From Flavimobilis marinus (GTDB lineage: Bacteria > Actinomycetota > Actinomycetes > Actinomycetales > Cellulomonadaceae), in assembly GCF_900113055.1 (NCBI RefSeq), contig NZ_FONZ01000002.1, positions 186,001 to 250,000 on the forward strand: a stretch of 64,000 bases of DNA. The letters are read 5' to 3'. The notes beneath the pieces are model-generated. The model did no database searches and was not told the DNA's origin. It saw only the letters and a program-made list of their open reading frames with translations. Below are positions 39,755 to 48,326 of the stretch, in pieces. Each line of letters opens with the position of its first letter. Position 1 is the first letter of the stretch. The translations under genes and the position numbers were made by a program.

Positions 39755-41287
39755 GTGTCGACCAGCCCCGCCCGCCGCCTCGTCGCGTTGCTGCTCGCCG
39801 TCGCGGGCGGGTTCGCGACCACCGGCGCGTTCCCGGACTACGGCGTGTGGCCGCTCAGCCTCGTCGGGATAGGCCTGCTGTTCCTCGCGCTGCGCGGGCA
39901 GGGCGCTGTTTTCTCGTGGTTCCTCGGTACGGCGTTCGGGGCAGCCTTCTTTCTCCCGCTGATCTCGTGGACCGACTACGTCGTCGGCCCGGTGCCCTGG
40001 GTGGCGCTCAGCGTCGTGGAGGCCGCGCTCGTCGGCGTGGCGTGCGTCGCGTGGTCGTTCGCCCAACGCTCCCCTGTGCTGCGCAGCGCGGTCCTCGCAC
40101 CGCTCGTGTTCGCCGTCGTGTGGACCGCCGGTGAGGTGCTGCGGTCCTCCTGGCCCTTCGGCGGGTTCCCCTGGGGTCGGCTCGCGTTCGCGCACGCCGA
40201 CTCGCCGCTGGGACGCCTCGCGTGGCTCGGTGGTCCGACGCTGGTCAGCTTCGCCGTCGCGGTCGTGGGCGTCCTCGTCGGTCTGGCGCTCTGGCGCCTG
40301 ACGCGGCTCCAGGTCGGCCACGCAGCCGGCGCGGTGATCGTCGCGTCGCTCGTCCTCGTGAGCGGGCTCTTCGTGCCGCTCAACACCCAGGCCCAGGAAG
40401 GGCGCCTCGCCGTGGGCATCGTCCAGGGCAACGTCGCGGAGCCTGGGCTCGGTGCCTTCGCCAACCGCCGTGAGGTGCTCAACAATCACCTCACCGGCAC
40501 GTACGCGCTGCTGGACACGACAGCACCGGGCTCCCTTGACCTCGTGCTGTGGCCGGAGAACGCCTCCGACGTGGACCCGCGCGTCGACGCCGACGCGGCC
40601 CAGCAGATCGACGCAGCCGCGGCTGCGGTGGACGCGCCGATCCTCGTCGGGACCCAGCGCTACGCCGACGGCGGCCGGTACAACGAGGGCGTGCTGTGGG
40701 AGCCCGGGCAGGGCATCACCAACGTGTACGCCAAGCAGCACCCGGTGCCGTTCGCCGAGTACGTGCCGCTGCGGGACCTCGCGCGGCGCTTCTCCTCGGC
40801 GGTCGACCTGGTCACGACGGACATGCTGGCGGGTGAGGGGGCGGGACATCTCGCGCTCGACTCCGAGCGCCTGGGCCGGGTGGTCGGCATCGGCGATGTC
40901 ATCTGCTTCGAGGTGGCCTACGACGACGTCGTGCACGGAGCCATCAAGGCCGGGGGAGAGGTGCTCGTCGTGCAGACCAACAACGCCAACTTCGGGATGA
41001 CCGCCGAGTCGACGCAACAGCTCGCGATGGCCCGGATCCGCGCGGTCGAGACCGGCCGCGCGACGGTCCAGGTCTCGACGGTCGGGGTGAGCGCCGTGAT
41101 CGACCCGGCTGGTCGGGTGCTGCAGGAGACCGAGCTGTTCACCCCCGCGCAGATGGTCGCTGACCTCCCCCTACGCTCCAGTCTCACCCCTGCGGTACGT
41201 GCCGGGGCGGTCCCGAGTTGGATAGTGTGCGTGCTTGCCGGTGCTGCCGCGGTCCTGGGTGCGACCCGGCGCCGCCCCACGGCCTGA
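39755..41287 (+). CDS. lnt: Apolipoprotein N-acyltransferase
   Basis: A 510-aa membrane enzyme that adds the third acyl chain to lipoproteins. About seven N-terminal membrane helices are followed by a nitrilase-like domain. The Glu-Lys-Cys triad is seen in LWPENAS, VYAKQHPVPFAEYVP and VICFEVAYDD. GTG 39755 lies 6 nt after a TAGCCT hexamer (39743-39748), again a leaderless layout. It is followed after 27 nt by ppm1; in mycobacteria the two functions are fused or adjacent. Confidence 0.95.
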   Translation: MSTSPARRLVALLLAVAGGFATTGAFPDYGVWPLSLVGIGLLFLALRGQGAVFSWFLGTAFGAAFFLPLISWTDYVVGPVPWVALSVVEAALVGVACVAWSFAQRSPVLRSAVLAPLVFAVVWTAGEVLRSSWPFGGFPWGRLAFAHADSPLGRLAWLGGPTLVSFAVAVVGVLVGLALWRLTRLQVGHAAGAVIVASLVLVSGLFVPLNTQAQEGRLAVGIVQGNVAEPGLGAFANRREVLNNHLTGTYALLDTTAPGSLDLVLWPENASDVDPRVDADAAQQIDAAAAAVDAPILVGTQRYADGGRYNEGVLWEPGQGITNVYAKQHPVPFAEYVPLRDLARRFSSAVDLVTTDMLAGEGAGHLALDSERLGRVVGIGDVICFEVAYDDVVHGAIKAGGEVLVVQTNNANFGMTAESTQQLAMARIRAVETGRATVQVSTVGVSAVIDPAGRVLQETELFTPAQMVADLPLRSSLTPAVRAGAVPSWIVCVLAGAAAVLGATRRRPTA

Positions 41288-41314
41288 CGGCCACCTCGAC
41301 AGAGCTGAGGAACG

Positions 41315-42073
41315 ATGCCCGCAGAGCAGCCAGCCCGCCGCACAGTCGTAGTGATCCCCACGTACAACGAGAGCCTCACGCTGCCGACGACCCTCGCACG
41401 CCTGCGCGCCGCCGTGCCAGCGGCGGACGTCCTGGTGGTCGACGACGGCAGCCCCGACGGGACCGGGGCGCTGGCCGACGCCGCGGCCGCCGCGGACGAC
41501 GCGGTGCACGTGCTGCACCGGTCGGGCAAGCAAGGGCTCGGTTCGGCCTACGTCGCCGGCTTCCGGTGGGCCCTCGAGCAGGGCTACGACGTGGTGTGCG
41601 AGATGGACGCGGACGGGTCGCACCTGCCCGAGGAGATGCCGCGGCTGCTCGCCGCGCTCGAGGAGGGCGTGGACCTGGTGATCGGGTCGCGCTGGGTCCC
41701 GGGCGGCGCCGTGCAGAACTGGCCCCGGTCGCGCCAGGTCCTGTCCCGCGGCGGCAACACGTACACCCGGCTGATGCTCGACCTGGGCGTCGCGGACGCG
41801 ACCGCGGGCTTCCGGGCGTTCCGGGCCGAGACGCTGCGGGCGATCGAACTCGGGGCCGTCGCCAGCCAGGGCTACTGCTTCCAGGTCGACATGACGATGC
41901 GCGTGCGCGCGGGCGGAGGCGTGGTTCGCGAGGTCCCGATCACGTTCGTCGAGCGTGAGGCGGGGGAGTCGAAGATGAGCCGCGCGATCGTGAGCGAGGC
42001 CCTGTGGCGCGTCACCGTCTGGGGCGTGCAGAAGCGCGGGCGGCAGCTCCTCGGGCTGATCCGGCGCCGCTGA
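41315..42073 (+). CDS. ppm1: Polyprenol monophosphomannose synthase
   Basis: A 252-aa GT2 glycosyltransferase (VVVIPTYNESLTLPTTLARL; VVDDGSPDGT; the metal-binding DAD in CEMDADGSHLPEEM). It transfers mannose from GDP-mannose to polyprenol phosphate, giving the donor for glycolipids and glycoproteins. Its place after lnt equals the Lnt-Ppm1 pairing of mycobacteria. ATG 41315 follows GAGGAACG. A strong terminator lies 42 bp downstream. Confidence 0.92.
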   Translation: MPAEQPARRTVVVIPTYNESLTLPTTLARLRAAVPAADVLVVDDGSPDGTGALADAAAAADDAVHVLHRSGKQGLGSAYVAGFRWALEQGYDVVCEMDADGSHLPEEMPRLLAALEEGVDLVIGSRWVPGGAVQNWPRSRQVLSRGGNTYTRLMLDLGVADATAGFRAFRAETLRAIELGAVASQGYCFQVDMTMRVRAGGGVVREVPITFVEREAGESKMSRAIVSEALWRVTVWGVQKRGRQLLGLIRRR

Positions 42074-42114
42074 CCGCTCGTGGGTTGAGCACTGCCCGCA
42101 GCCTCCGCACGCAC

Positions 42115-42146
42115 GAAGGGCCCGTCGTGGTGACGACGGGCCCTTC
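42115..42146. terminator. Bidirectional terminator between ppm1 and rbpA
   Basis: A 14-bp perfect stem, GAAGGGCCCGTCGT with ACGACGGGCCCTTC, around a 4-nt loop (GGTG). It lies between convergent genes and can serve both. Confidence 0.9.
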
Positions 42147-42165
42147 GGGTCGGGTGCGGCTCAGG

Positions 42166-42510
42166 TCAGGCGCTGCGACGCAGCTTGCCCTCGCGGAGCA
42201 GGGTGAGGCGCTCGTCGAGTAGGTCCTCGAGCTCCTTGATGGTCCGGCGCTCGAGCAGCATGTCCCAGTGGGTGCGGACCGGCTTGGTGGCCTTCGGCTC
42301 GGGGCGGTCGGCGTCGCGCAGGAGCGCGGTCTCGTTGCAGCGGCACTCCCACTCGAGCGGGACCTCGGCCTCGGTCGAGAACGGCAGGATGATCGTGTGG
42401 CCGTTCGGGCAGTCGTAGTGCGCCTGGAACCGGGGGGCGAAGTCCACACCCTCGTCCGTCTCCATGCTCTTGGCGCCGATGCTCATGCCGCGCAGTGAAC
42501 GGTCTGCCAT
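42166..42510 (-). CDS. rbpA: RNA polymerase-binding protein RbpA
   Basis: A 114-aa RbpA. The basic start MADRSLRGMSIGAKSMETDE is followed by a core with HYDCPNGHTIILPFS and WECRCNETALL (zinc cysteines), then a C-terminal sigma-interacting helix (KPVRTHWDMLLERRTIKELEDLLDER). It binds RNA polymerase and stabilises sigma-A open complexes. ATG 42510 has TTGGAGGA upstream. A hairpin sits directly before the ribosome-binding site, and a SigR/SigH-like promoter lies 56-81 bp upstream of the start codon. Confidence 0.97.
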   Translation of the reverse strand: MADRSLRGMSIGAKSMETDEGVDFAPRFQAHYDCPNGHTIILPFSTEAEVPLEWECRCNETALLRDADRPEPKATKPVRTHWDMLLERRTIKELEDLLDERLTLLREGKLRRSA

Positions 42511-42521
42511 TGTTCCTCCAA

Positions 42522-42538
42522 GGCTGGTGTCACCAGCC
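42522..42538 (-). promoter_or_regulatory. Hairpin in the rbpA 5' leader
   Basis: GGCTGGTG (42522-42529) and CACCAGCC (42531-42538) are perfect inverted repeats around one base. In the mRNA this hairpin ends one base before the TTGGAGGA ribosome-binding region. It could influence initiation or be an operator. Confidence 0.5.
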
Positions 42539-42565
42539 GGTTGCTTGTCGGTGTCCTGCAGTCTG

Positions 42566-42591
42566 AACGTCGAGCCTGCGTGCGATGTTCC
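42566..42591 (-). promoter_or_regulatory. SigR/SigH-type ECF promoter for rbpA
   Basis: On the minus strand GGAAC (42591-42587) is followed by exactly 18 nt and GTT (42568-42566). This fits the thiol-stress sigma-R/SigH consensus GGAAT/C-N18-GTT. rbpA is a known sigma-R target in Streptomyces, so the position makes sense. The remaining part of this 341-bp gap, about 42592-42851, shows only a TAGTGT hexamer at 42733-42738 for the rightward gene. Confidence 0.65.
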
Positions 42592-42851
42592 GCAACCAGG
42601 TGAAGGTCCCGTGAACGCGTCCTCAGGCAGAGCTCGGTCGCTTCGTCGCGTCGTCGTTCCCATCGGGCGCACCTGCGCGGGTACGAGGAAGCGGGTGAGA
42701 TCACGGCCGAGACCTCGGTCACTCCCGGGTTCTAGTGTGGGGAGAAACGGATCGGGCCGCGACCGGAGCGTACACGAGTGCGCTGGGACCGCCGTCCAGA
42801 TTCCCGCAAGCACGGTGGCACCGCGGGCCTCGGTCGTGCGACGCTGACCGC

Positions 42852-43166
42852 ATGGCAGCCGGAAAGTGGGCCACCGACGTGGTGCTCGCGACGGACCGAC
42901 TGGTCCTGAGGCCGTGGCGGGCCGCTGAGGCGGACGTGCTGCGCGAGCTGTGGACGGAACGTGACCCGCGCGTGCCGGAGCATCGCCGGATCGACACGCT
43001 CGGACGTCCCACGCAGGCGGACCTCGCGAGGCGGATCGTGGCGCGGCCGTCTTCGATGGCTGGGCTGCTGGCGATCGAGCGGAAGGTCGTCGGCGACGTC
43101 GTCGGCTACTGCGGCGCCGTCGAGGCGACGCCAGCACGGAGCATCATGGCCCCCCGGATGCTCTGA
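42852..43166 (+). pseudogene. GNAT acetyltransferase N-terminal fragment
   Basis: The frame encodes 104 aa, beginning MAAGKWATDVVLATDRLVLR, the typical start of RimJ/RimL-like GNAT proteins (usually 165-190 aa). It reaches the central segment VVGDVVGYCGAVEA, then reads unrelated residues and stops at 43166. The acetyl-CoA-binding motif (Q/RxxGxG/A) is missing, so the protein is probably nonfunctional. It breaks off about 50 bp before the dif-like site. A frameshift or deletion by recombination near the terminus is plausible. Confidence 0.65.
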
Positions 43167-43209
43167 CGGCGGCGGCGGCGTCCGTGGCGGCCTGGAGTCT
43201 CTTCCGCCA

Positions 43210-43237
43210 ACCGCCGATAAGGTACATTATGTCAAAA
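43210..43237 (+). other. dif: Probable chromosomal dif site (XerC/XerD)
   Basis: A 28-bp element: left arm ACCGCCGATAA (43210-43220), 6-bp centre GGTACA, right arm TTATGTCAAAA (43227-43237). The right arm matches the strongly conserved XerD half TTATGTCAA of actinobacterial dif sites, and the left arm keeps CCGATAA. The two inner halves are imperfect inverted repeats (ATAA/TTAT). It is unusually AT-rich for this genome. It lies between a plus-strand gene run and an almost all-minus run. Confidence 0.78.
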
Positions 43238-43300
43238 CAGCGTGACGGCGCGGTGGGCGCGGCCCGACCGACGTCCTCGTCCCCCGCTCGCGCGACGCGC

Positions 43301-45397
43301 TCAGGTCAGCCGCACCGCGAGGATCGCGACGTCGTCCCCGCGGTGCTCAGGAAGCATGAGCCGCAGCGCCTCGTCGACGATCTCGTCGAGGCTCAGCCGC
43401 TGCGCGACCAGGTCGCCGAGCACCGCCGTCAGCTCGGCCATGCCCTCCCGGACCCCGCGGTCGCGCCGCTCGACCAGGCCGTCGGTGTACAGCAGCACGA
43501 TCGAGCCCGCCGCGAGCGGCAGCTCGTCCTCGCGTCGCAAAGCCTCTCGCCGCACGCCGAGCAAGATGTCGGGCCGGTGCGCGTCCAGCAACGTCACCCC
43601 GCCGTCGGGGTCGACGACGATCGGGTACGGGTGTCCGGCGTTGGACCAGCGCAGGTACGCGCCCGGCACGGAGCCGTCGTCGCTCATGGGTTCGATGCGC
43701 GCGATCACGGCCGTGGCGATCGCCTCTCCCCCGAGCCGGAGGTGCGCGTCGTCGACGGACCTGAGCAGCTGGGACGGGCCTGATCCGGTCGTCATGGCCA
43801 CACCCCGAACCAGGGCGCGCAGCTCTCCCATGGAGGCGGCGGCCTCGATGTCGTGGCCCGCGACGTCGCCGATCACCACCGTGGTGGAACCGTCACCCTG
43901 GCAGAACGCGTCGTACCAGTCACCCCCGACCCTGGCGGCCTCGGCGGCCGGGCGGTAGCGCACGACGATCTCGAGCTCCTCGCTCTGCGGTGGCTGGGTG
44001 AGCAGCGACCGCTGCAGCCCCTCGGCCAGGCGCCGCTGCTGCTCGTACAGCCGCGCGTTGTCGAGCGCCAGGCCGGCGCGGCCGGCGATGTCCTCGGCGG
44101 CCTGCGTCTCCGCGTCGGTGAGCGGAGCGCGAGCCGGGCCGTTGAAGAGGGTCAGCGCCCCGATCGTGCGCCCGCGGGCACGCATGGGCAGCACGCACGC
44201 AGACTCGGGGGCGAGCGACTCGAGGAGCTCGCGTGCCTCGCCGGGCTCGAGCACCGCGGCGATCTTCACGGTGGCGTCCGTCGGAATCTTGATGGCGCCG
44301 CTGACCTCGAGCGCCCGGAGGAGGTATGCCCCGGGACGCAGCGACGTCAGCCGGAGCTCCGCGTACCGCGCGACGGCCTCGCGGGCCTCGGGCTGGGCGT
44401 GCCAGGTCCCGATGTCCCGCAGGCGTGGCCGCCCGTCGCGGTCGGTCTCCGTGGCGAGCGTGACCACGCACCAGTCGGCGAGGCTCGGCACGAGGAGCTG
44501 GGCGAGGCGCGCGACGGCCTCCTCCGTGTCGAGGGTCTGGGTGAGCTCAGACGTCACGGCGGCGAGGAGGCTCGCCCGACGCGCGGCCTCCGCTGTCTCC
44601 TGCTGGAGCTTCTTGTGGGCGGTGACGTTCAGGAAGTACACGGCGAGCCCGTCGGGCCGCGGCGCCGCGTGGACCTCGTACCAGCGGTCGAGCGGCTCCG
44701 GGTAGTGAGCCTCGAATGCGGTGACCTCGCCGGTCTCGACTGCGCGTCGGTACTGCACCTCGAAGTCCGAGCCGACCGCCGCAGGGAACGCGTCCCACAC
44801 CACCCGGCCGAGCATCGCTTCCCGTGGCGTCAGCAGGACACGCTCGGCCTCGGTGTTGACGTAGGTCATACGCCACTCGCGGTCGAGGGAGAAGAAGGCG
44901 GTGGGGATCGACTCGAGGATGCTTGCGACGTGATCGGACTTCGCGCGCTCGGTGGTGGCGTCGAACGCGGCCCCCACCAGGGCCTGGGAGACGCCGTCAG
45001 GCCCGCCGATGGCGCGGCCCCGTGCGGTCACCCACCGGCGCCCGTCGGTGCCCGGCACCGCGACGCGATAGGTGAGGGTGAAGCGACCGCCCTCCGCGAT
45101 CACTCGGCTGAGCTCCTCGTGCACGCCCGGGAGGTCGCGCGGGTCCACCCGCGCGTCGAAGGAGTGGAGGCGGCCGTCGAACTCCCCCGGCGCATAGCCG
45201 AAGAGCTCGAGCATCCGCGCGTCCCAGGAGATCCGGTCGCTCGGCAGGTCCCACGTGAAGGTGCCGAGGCTTGCGGCCTCGATCGCGACCTCGGCGAGCA
45301 ACCGGTCGGGGACGCCGTGCTCGTCGGGGCGCACCACGGCGGACGTCCGGTCCCGCGAGGAGACACCTCCGACCGGCCTGCGCTCGAGCTCGTCCAT
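43301..45397 (-). CDS. PAS-PAS-GAF-SpoIIE (PP2C) phosphatase
   Basis: A 698-aa signalling protein. It has two PAS domains (about 30-150, with SLGTFTWDLPSDRISWDARMLELFGY; and about 155-270, with FFSLDREWRMTYVN), a GAF domain (about 285-450) and a C-terminal SpoIIE/PP2C phosphatase domain (about 470-695, with GGDWYDAFCQGDGSTTVVIG, SNAGHPYPIVV and LYTDGLVERRDRG). It probably dephosphorylates an anti-sigma-factor antagonist in response to an unknown signal. No RsbV/RsbW partner is adjacent. ATG 45397 follows CAGGAGGG. No membrane helix. Confidence 0.92.
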   Translation of the reverse strand: MDELERRPVGGVSSRDRTSAVVRPDEHGVPDRLLAEVAIEAASLGTFTWDLPSDRISWDARMLELFGYAPGEFDGRLHSFDARVDPRDLPGVHEELSRVIAEGGRFTLTYRVAVPGTDGRRWVTARGRAIGGPDGVSQALVGAAFDATTERAKSDHVASILESIPTAFFSLDREWRMTYVNTEAERVLLTPREAMLGRVVWDAFPAAVGSDFEVQYRRAVETGEVTAFEAHYPEPLDRWYEVHAAPRPDGLAVYFLNVTAHKKLQQETAEAARRASLLAAVTSELTQTLDTEEAVARLAQLLVPSLADWCVVTLATETDRDGRPRLRDIGTWHAQPEAREAVARYAELRLTSLRPGAYLLRALEVSGAIKIPTDATVKIAAVLEPGEARELLESLAPESACVLPMRARGRTIGALTLFNGPARAPLTDAETQAAEDIAGRAGLALDNARLYEQQRRLAEGLQRSLLTQPPQSEELEIVVRYRPAAEAARVGGDWYDAFCQGDGSTTVVIGDVAGHDIEAAASMGELRALVRGVAMTTGSGPSQLLRSVDDAHLRLGGEAIATAVIARIEPMSDDGSVPGAYLRWSNAGHPYPIVVDPDGGVTLLDAHRPDILLGVRREALRREDELPLAAGSIVLLYTDGLVERRDRGVREGMAELTAVLGDLVAQRLSLDEIVDEALRLMLPEHRGDDVAILAVRLT

Positions 45398-45522
45398 CCT
45401 GTGCTGCCCTCCTGGGCCCCGGCTGGCGCCCGGACACTCGTCCTACCGGCGGATTCTGCCAGCAACCGGTGCGCAGTGTCTGTAGCCACGCTGGATCAGT
45501 GCGGCTCGACTACCGTGGTGGC

Positions 45523-46776
45523 ATGTCGCGCCAGGTCACCGCCCCCGCCCGCACCCTCGGTGCGCTCGCCGCTCGCGGCGCCCTCGCCCTCGGCGCCCTC
45601 CAGGCCGTCGTCGCCTCCGGGATCGTCGTCTTCGACTACGTGCGCAGGTTTCGGCGCAAGGGTACGGCGCGCTTCCCGCACCGCCCCCCCATGGACGGGG
45701 AGCTCGGCCACAACACCACGCGGCTGTACACCTACGGCCAGGACCTCTACGACGACATGCTCGCGTCGATCGAGCAGGCGCGGCACACCATCTTCCTCGA
45801 GACGTTCATCTGGAAGGGCGACGCGACCGGGCAGCGCTTCAAGCGCGCGCTCATCGATGCGGCCGAGCGCGGGGTCGAGGTGTTCGTCATCTACGACGGC
45901 TTCGCCAACCTCGTGGTCCCTCGGTCGTTCTACGACTTCCCCCCGTCCGTCCGGGTGCTGCGGTTCCCGATCTTCCGCCCAGGGCTGCTGGTGCTGAACG
46001 TGCGGCACTCGGGCCGCGACCACCGCAAGATCCTCGTGGTCGACGACGAGGTCGGCTATGTCGGTGGCTTCAACATCGGGACGCTGTACGCCACGACATG
46101 GCGGGACACCCACCTGCGCGTCGTCGGGCCTGCGGCCTGGGACCTGCGCAACGCGTTCGTGGACTTCTGGAACGCCGCCCGGCCGGGTGGTCTGCCGACC
46201 CTCCCCGACCCCGGCTCCGAGGTGTGGGACCCGAGCATCCGTGTGGCTCGCAACGCGCCGGCGCACCTGCTGTTCCCGATCCGCGGCATCTACCTCGCTG
46301 CCATCGACCGTGCGCGCAGCCACATCTTCATCACCCAGGCGTACTTCATCCCGGACCACGAGATTTTGCACGCCCTGCTCGCTGCGGCTCGCCGAGGCGT
46401 GGACGTGCGCGTGATCGTTCCTGAGTACTCGAACCACGTCATCACGGACTGGCTCTCGCGCGGCTTCTACAGCACGCTGCTGCGCGGCGGGGTGACGATC
46501 TGGCTGTTCAAGCACGCGATGGTGCACGCCAAGACCGCGACGATCGACGGACAGTGGACCACGATCGGGACGGCGAACATCGACCGACTGAGCCTGTCCG
46601 GCAACTACGAGATCAACCTCGAGATCGTCGACCAGCCGCTCGCGCGCCAGATGGAGCAGGTGTTCCTCACGGACCTGTCCAACTGCCGCCAGATGACGAT
46701 CGACGAGTGGGAGCGGCGCTCATGGATCGCGCGCTTCAGCGAGTCGGTGCTCGCTCCCCTGCGTCCCCTGCTCTGA
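45523..46776 (+). CDS. Phospholipase D family protein (cardiolipin synthase-like)
   Basis: A 417-aa protein. An N-terminal membrane segment (about 15-40) is followed by two HKD motifs: HRKILVVDDEVGYVGG and HAKTATIDGQWTTIGTANID. This fits a cardiolipin synthase or other PLD-type phosphatidyltransferase. ATG 45523 lies 6 nt after TACCGT (45511-45516), again leaderless. It is one of the few plus-strand genes right of dif. The 3' end is 6 bp from the convergent MerR gene. Confidence 0.9.
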   Translation: MSRQVTAPARTLGALAARGALALGALQAVVASGIVVFDYVRRFRRKGTARFPHRPPMDGELGHNTTRLYTYGQDLYDDMLASIEQARHTIFLETFIWKGDATGQRFKRALIDAAERGVEVFVIYDGFANLVVPRSFYDFPPSVRVLRFPIFRPGLLVLNVRHSGRDHRKILVVDDEVGYVGGFNIGTLYATTWRDTHLRVVGPAAWDLRNAFVDFWNAARPGGLPTLPDPGSEVWDPSIRVARNAPAHLLFPIRGIYLAAIDRARSHIFITQAYFIPDHEILHALLAAARRGVDVRVIVPEYSNHVITDWLSRGFYSTLLRGGVTIWLFKHAMVHAKTATIDGQWTTIGTANIDRLSLSGNYEINLEIVDQPLARQMEQVFLTDLSNCRQMTIDEWERRSWIARFSESVLAPLRPLL

Positions 46777-46782
46777 CCTGCG

Positions 46783-47364
46783 TCAGCCAGCGGTGCGCGC
46801 CTTGCGCCGCGCGGCGAGCTCGTCCTGGGCGGACGGCGCAGGCTGCTCGTCGTCGAGGCGCTCCGTCGGCAGCTCGGCGAGTGAGCCCTCGACCTCGCGC
46901 CACACGCGCCCGACGGCGATGCCGAACACGCCCTGACCGCCCTGCACCAGATCGATGACCTCGTCGGCACTCGTGCACTCGTAGACGCTAGCGCCGTCGC
47001 TCATCAGGGTGATCTGAGCGAGATCGTCGACTCCGCGCTCGCGCAGGTGCGAGACGGCCGAGCGGATCTGCTGTAGGGAGACGCCCGTGTCGAGCAGCCG
47101 CTTGACGACCTTGAGCACGAGGATGTCGCGGAAGCTGTAGAGCCGGTGGGTGCCGGACCCGGAAGCAGGCCGGACGGTCGGTTCGACGAGCCCGGTGCGT
47201 GCCCAGTAGTCGAGCTGACGGTAGGTGATTCCCGCGGCACGGCACGCGGTCGGTCCTCGGTACCCGGTCGAGCTGTCCAGCTCGCTCAGGTCCTCGCCGA
47301 ACAGCAGCCCCTGGGCAGGAGCCGCCTGTGGGCTCTTCTCCGCGCCGACCTCTGTGCCGCTCAC
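46783..47364 (-). CDS. MerR-family regulator (Rv1830/cg1633-like)
   Basis: A 193-aa protein with an N-terminal MerR winged helix (ITYRQLDYWARTGLVEP; HRLYSFRDILVLKVVKRLLDTGVSLQQI). It corresponds to the second MerR gene downstream of ftsR in mycobacteria and corynebacteria (Rv1830/cg1633), there following a DUF151 gene. No DUF151 gene lies here. GTG 47364. A CTTCA-GGT-TGAAG palindrome lies about 143 bp upstream. Confidence 0.88.
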   Translation of the reverse strand: MSGTEVGAEKSPQAAPAQGLLFGEDLSELDSSTGYRGPTACRAAGITYRQLDYWARTGLVEPTVRPASGSGTHRLYSFRDILVLKVVKRLLDTGVSLQQIRSAVSHLRERGVDDLAQITLMSDGASVYECTSADEVIDLVQGGQGVFGIAVGRVWREVEGSLAELPTERLDDEQPAPSAQDELAARRKARTAG

Positions 47365-47506
47365 TCGTGCCTCCGTCTCACCGCACCCGTGCCGCGCATG
47401 TCGAGCGCCGCTCCCCTGGTGACACTCGTACGCTACGGGCGCCCTCTGACGTCGTCAACGACCGAGGGCGCGACGCGCCCGGCGTGTCGCGCCGTGCGTG
47501 TCTTAC

Positions 47507-47519
47507 CTTCAGGTTGAAG
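47507..47519. promoter_or_regulatory. Palindrome upstream of the MerR gene
   Basis: CTTCA and TGAAG, separated by GGT, form a perfect 5-bp inverted repeat, with one more matching pair outside. TTGAGAGTTG follows. It lies in the 191-bp gap between ftsR and the next MerR gene, where a MerR dimer would be expected to act. Confidence 0.4.
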
Positions 47520-47555
47520 TTGAGAGTTGTCCGAACTGTCCGGTTCGGCGACGAG

Positions 47556-48326
47556 TCAGGCGAGGTCCGCCACGCCTTGTCGCAGCAGCACGGTGTGCAG
47601 CTCCGCGAGCGACTCCCCCAGGTCCGCGCCGAGCGCTCCTGCCCGAGCCCGTGCCGACGGTGTGCCGGCGGCACGTAGCGGGGCGACAGCGGCCGCGACC
47701 AGGTCGATCGAGCGGTCCGCAGCCAGCCGGGCCGCCCGCAGGTGCCGCGGCTCGACGCCGTGGGCCCCCACCGACGCCGCGATCCGGACTACCTCGAGCG
47801 TCCACGGGTCGAAGTGGCCTCGGGAGTCCGGGCGGATGACGCCCGCCTCCATGAGCCCGGTCACGAGCGCGACGTCGACGTCGGCCGACTCCGCGAGCGA
47901 CTGGGCCGTCAGGCGGTCAGCCGGGCGCAGGTCACCGGCGCCGTCCGGCACCGCACGCGCGAGCGGGACCGAGCCCTGCCCGGCGTCGAGCGCCGCCAGC
48001 TCTTCCTTGATGACCTTGAGCGGCAGGTACTTGTCGCGCTGCGCTGCGAGCACGTAGCGCAGCCGCTCGACGTCGGCCAGCGAGTACTGGCGGTACCCGG
48101 CGGGCGTGCGCACGGGCTCCACCAGGCCCTGCTCCTCGAGGAACCGGAGCTTCGAGGGCGTCAAGGCGGGAAACTCCGGGCGGAGCGCCCCGAGGACGTC
48201 CGAGATCCGCATCGTCGCACGCGTCGAGATCCCGGGGGGCCAGGACTCGACCGCACGAGGGCCGCTGCGCTCAGCCGCAGCGGTCTCGACGTCGGGCGCG
48301 GCCTGCTGGACGGACCGCGAGCTCAC
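47556..48326 (-). CDS. ftsR: FtsR-like MerR-family regulator
   Basis: A 256-aa protein. The MerR N-terminal domain starts at about residue 39 with MRISDVLGALRPEFPALTPS, then KLRFLEEQGLVEPVRTPAGY, and it has the FtsR-type effector half. In C. glutamicum FtsR (Cg1631) activates ftsZ; the Rv1828 homologue has the same domain plan. The start is GTG 48326, overlapping the FHA gene as GTGA, which gives a 38-residue extension rich in Ala/Ser. The internal ATG at the domain start is an alternative. Confidence 0.9.
   Translation of the reverse strand: MSSRSVQQAAPDVETAAAERSGPRAVESWPPGISTRATMRISDVLGALRPEFPALTPSKLRFLEEQGLVEPVRTPAGYRQYSLADVERLRYVLAAQRDKYLPLKVIKEELAALDAGQGSVPLARAVPDGAGDLRPADRLTAQSLAESADVDVALVTGLMEAGVIRPDSRGHFDPWTLEVVRIAASVGAHGVEPRHLRAARLAADRSIDLVAAAVAPLRAAGTPSARARAGALGADLGESLAELHTVLLRQGVADLA

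Noticed and set aside
42545-42567. PafBC-type damage promoter (TTGTCGGTG then N8)
   Set aside because: The first block matches, but the hexamer after 8 nt is TCTGAA rather than TAnnnT, so the motif is incomplete; it also overlaps the opposite SigR-like promoter.
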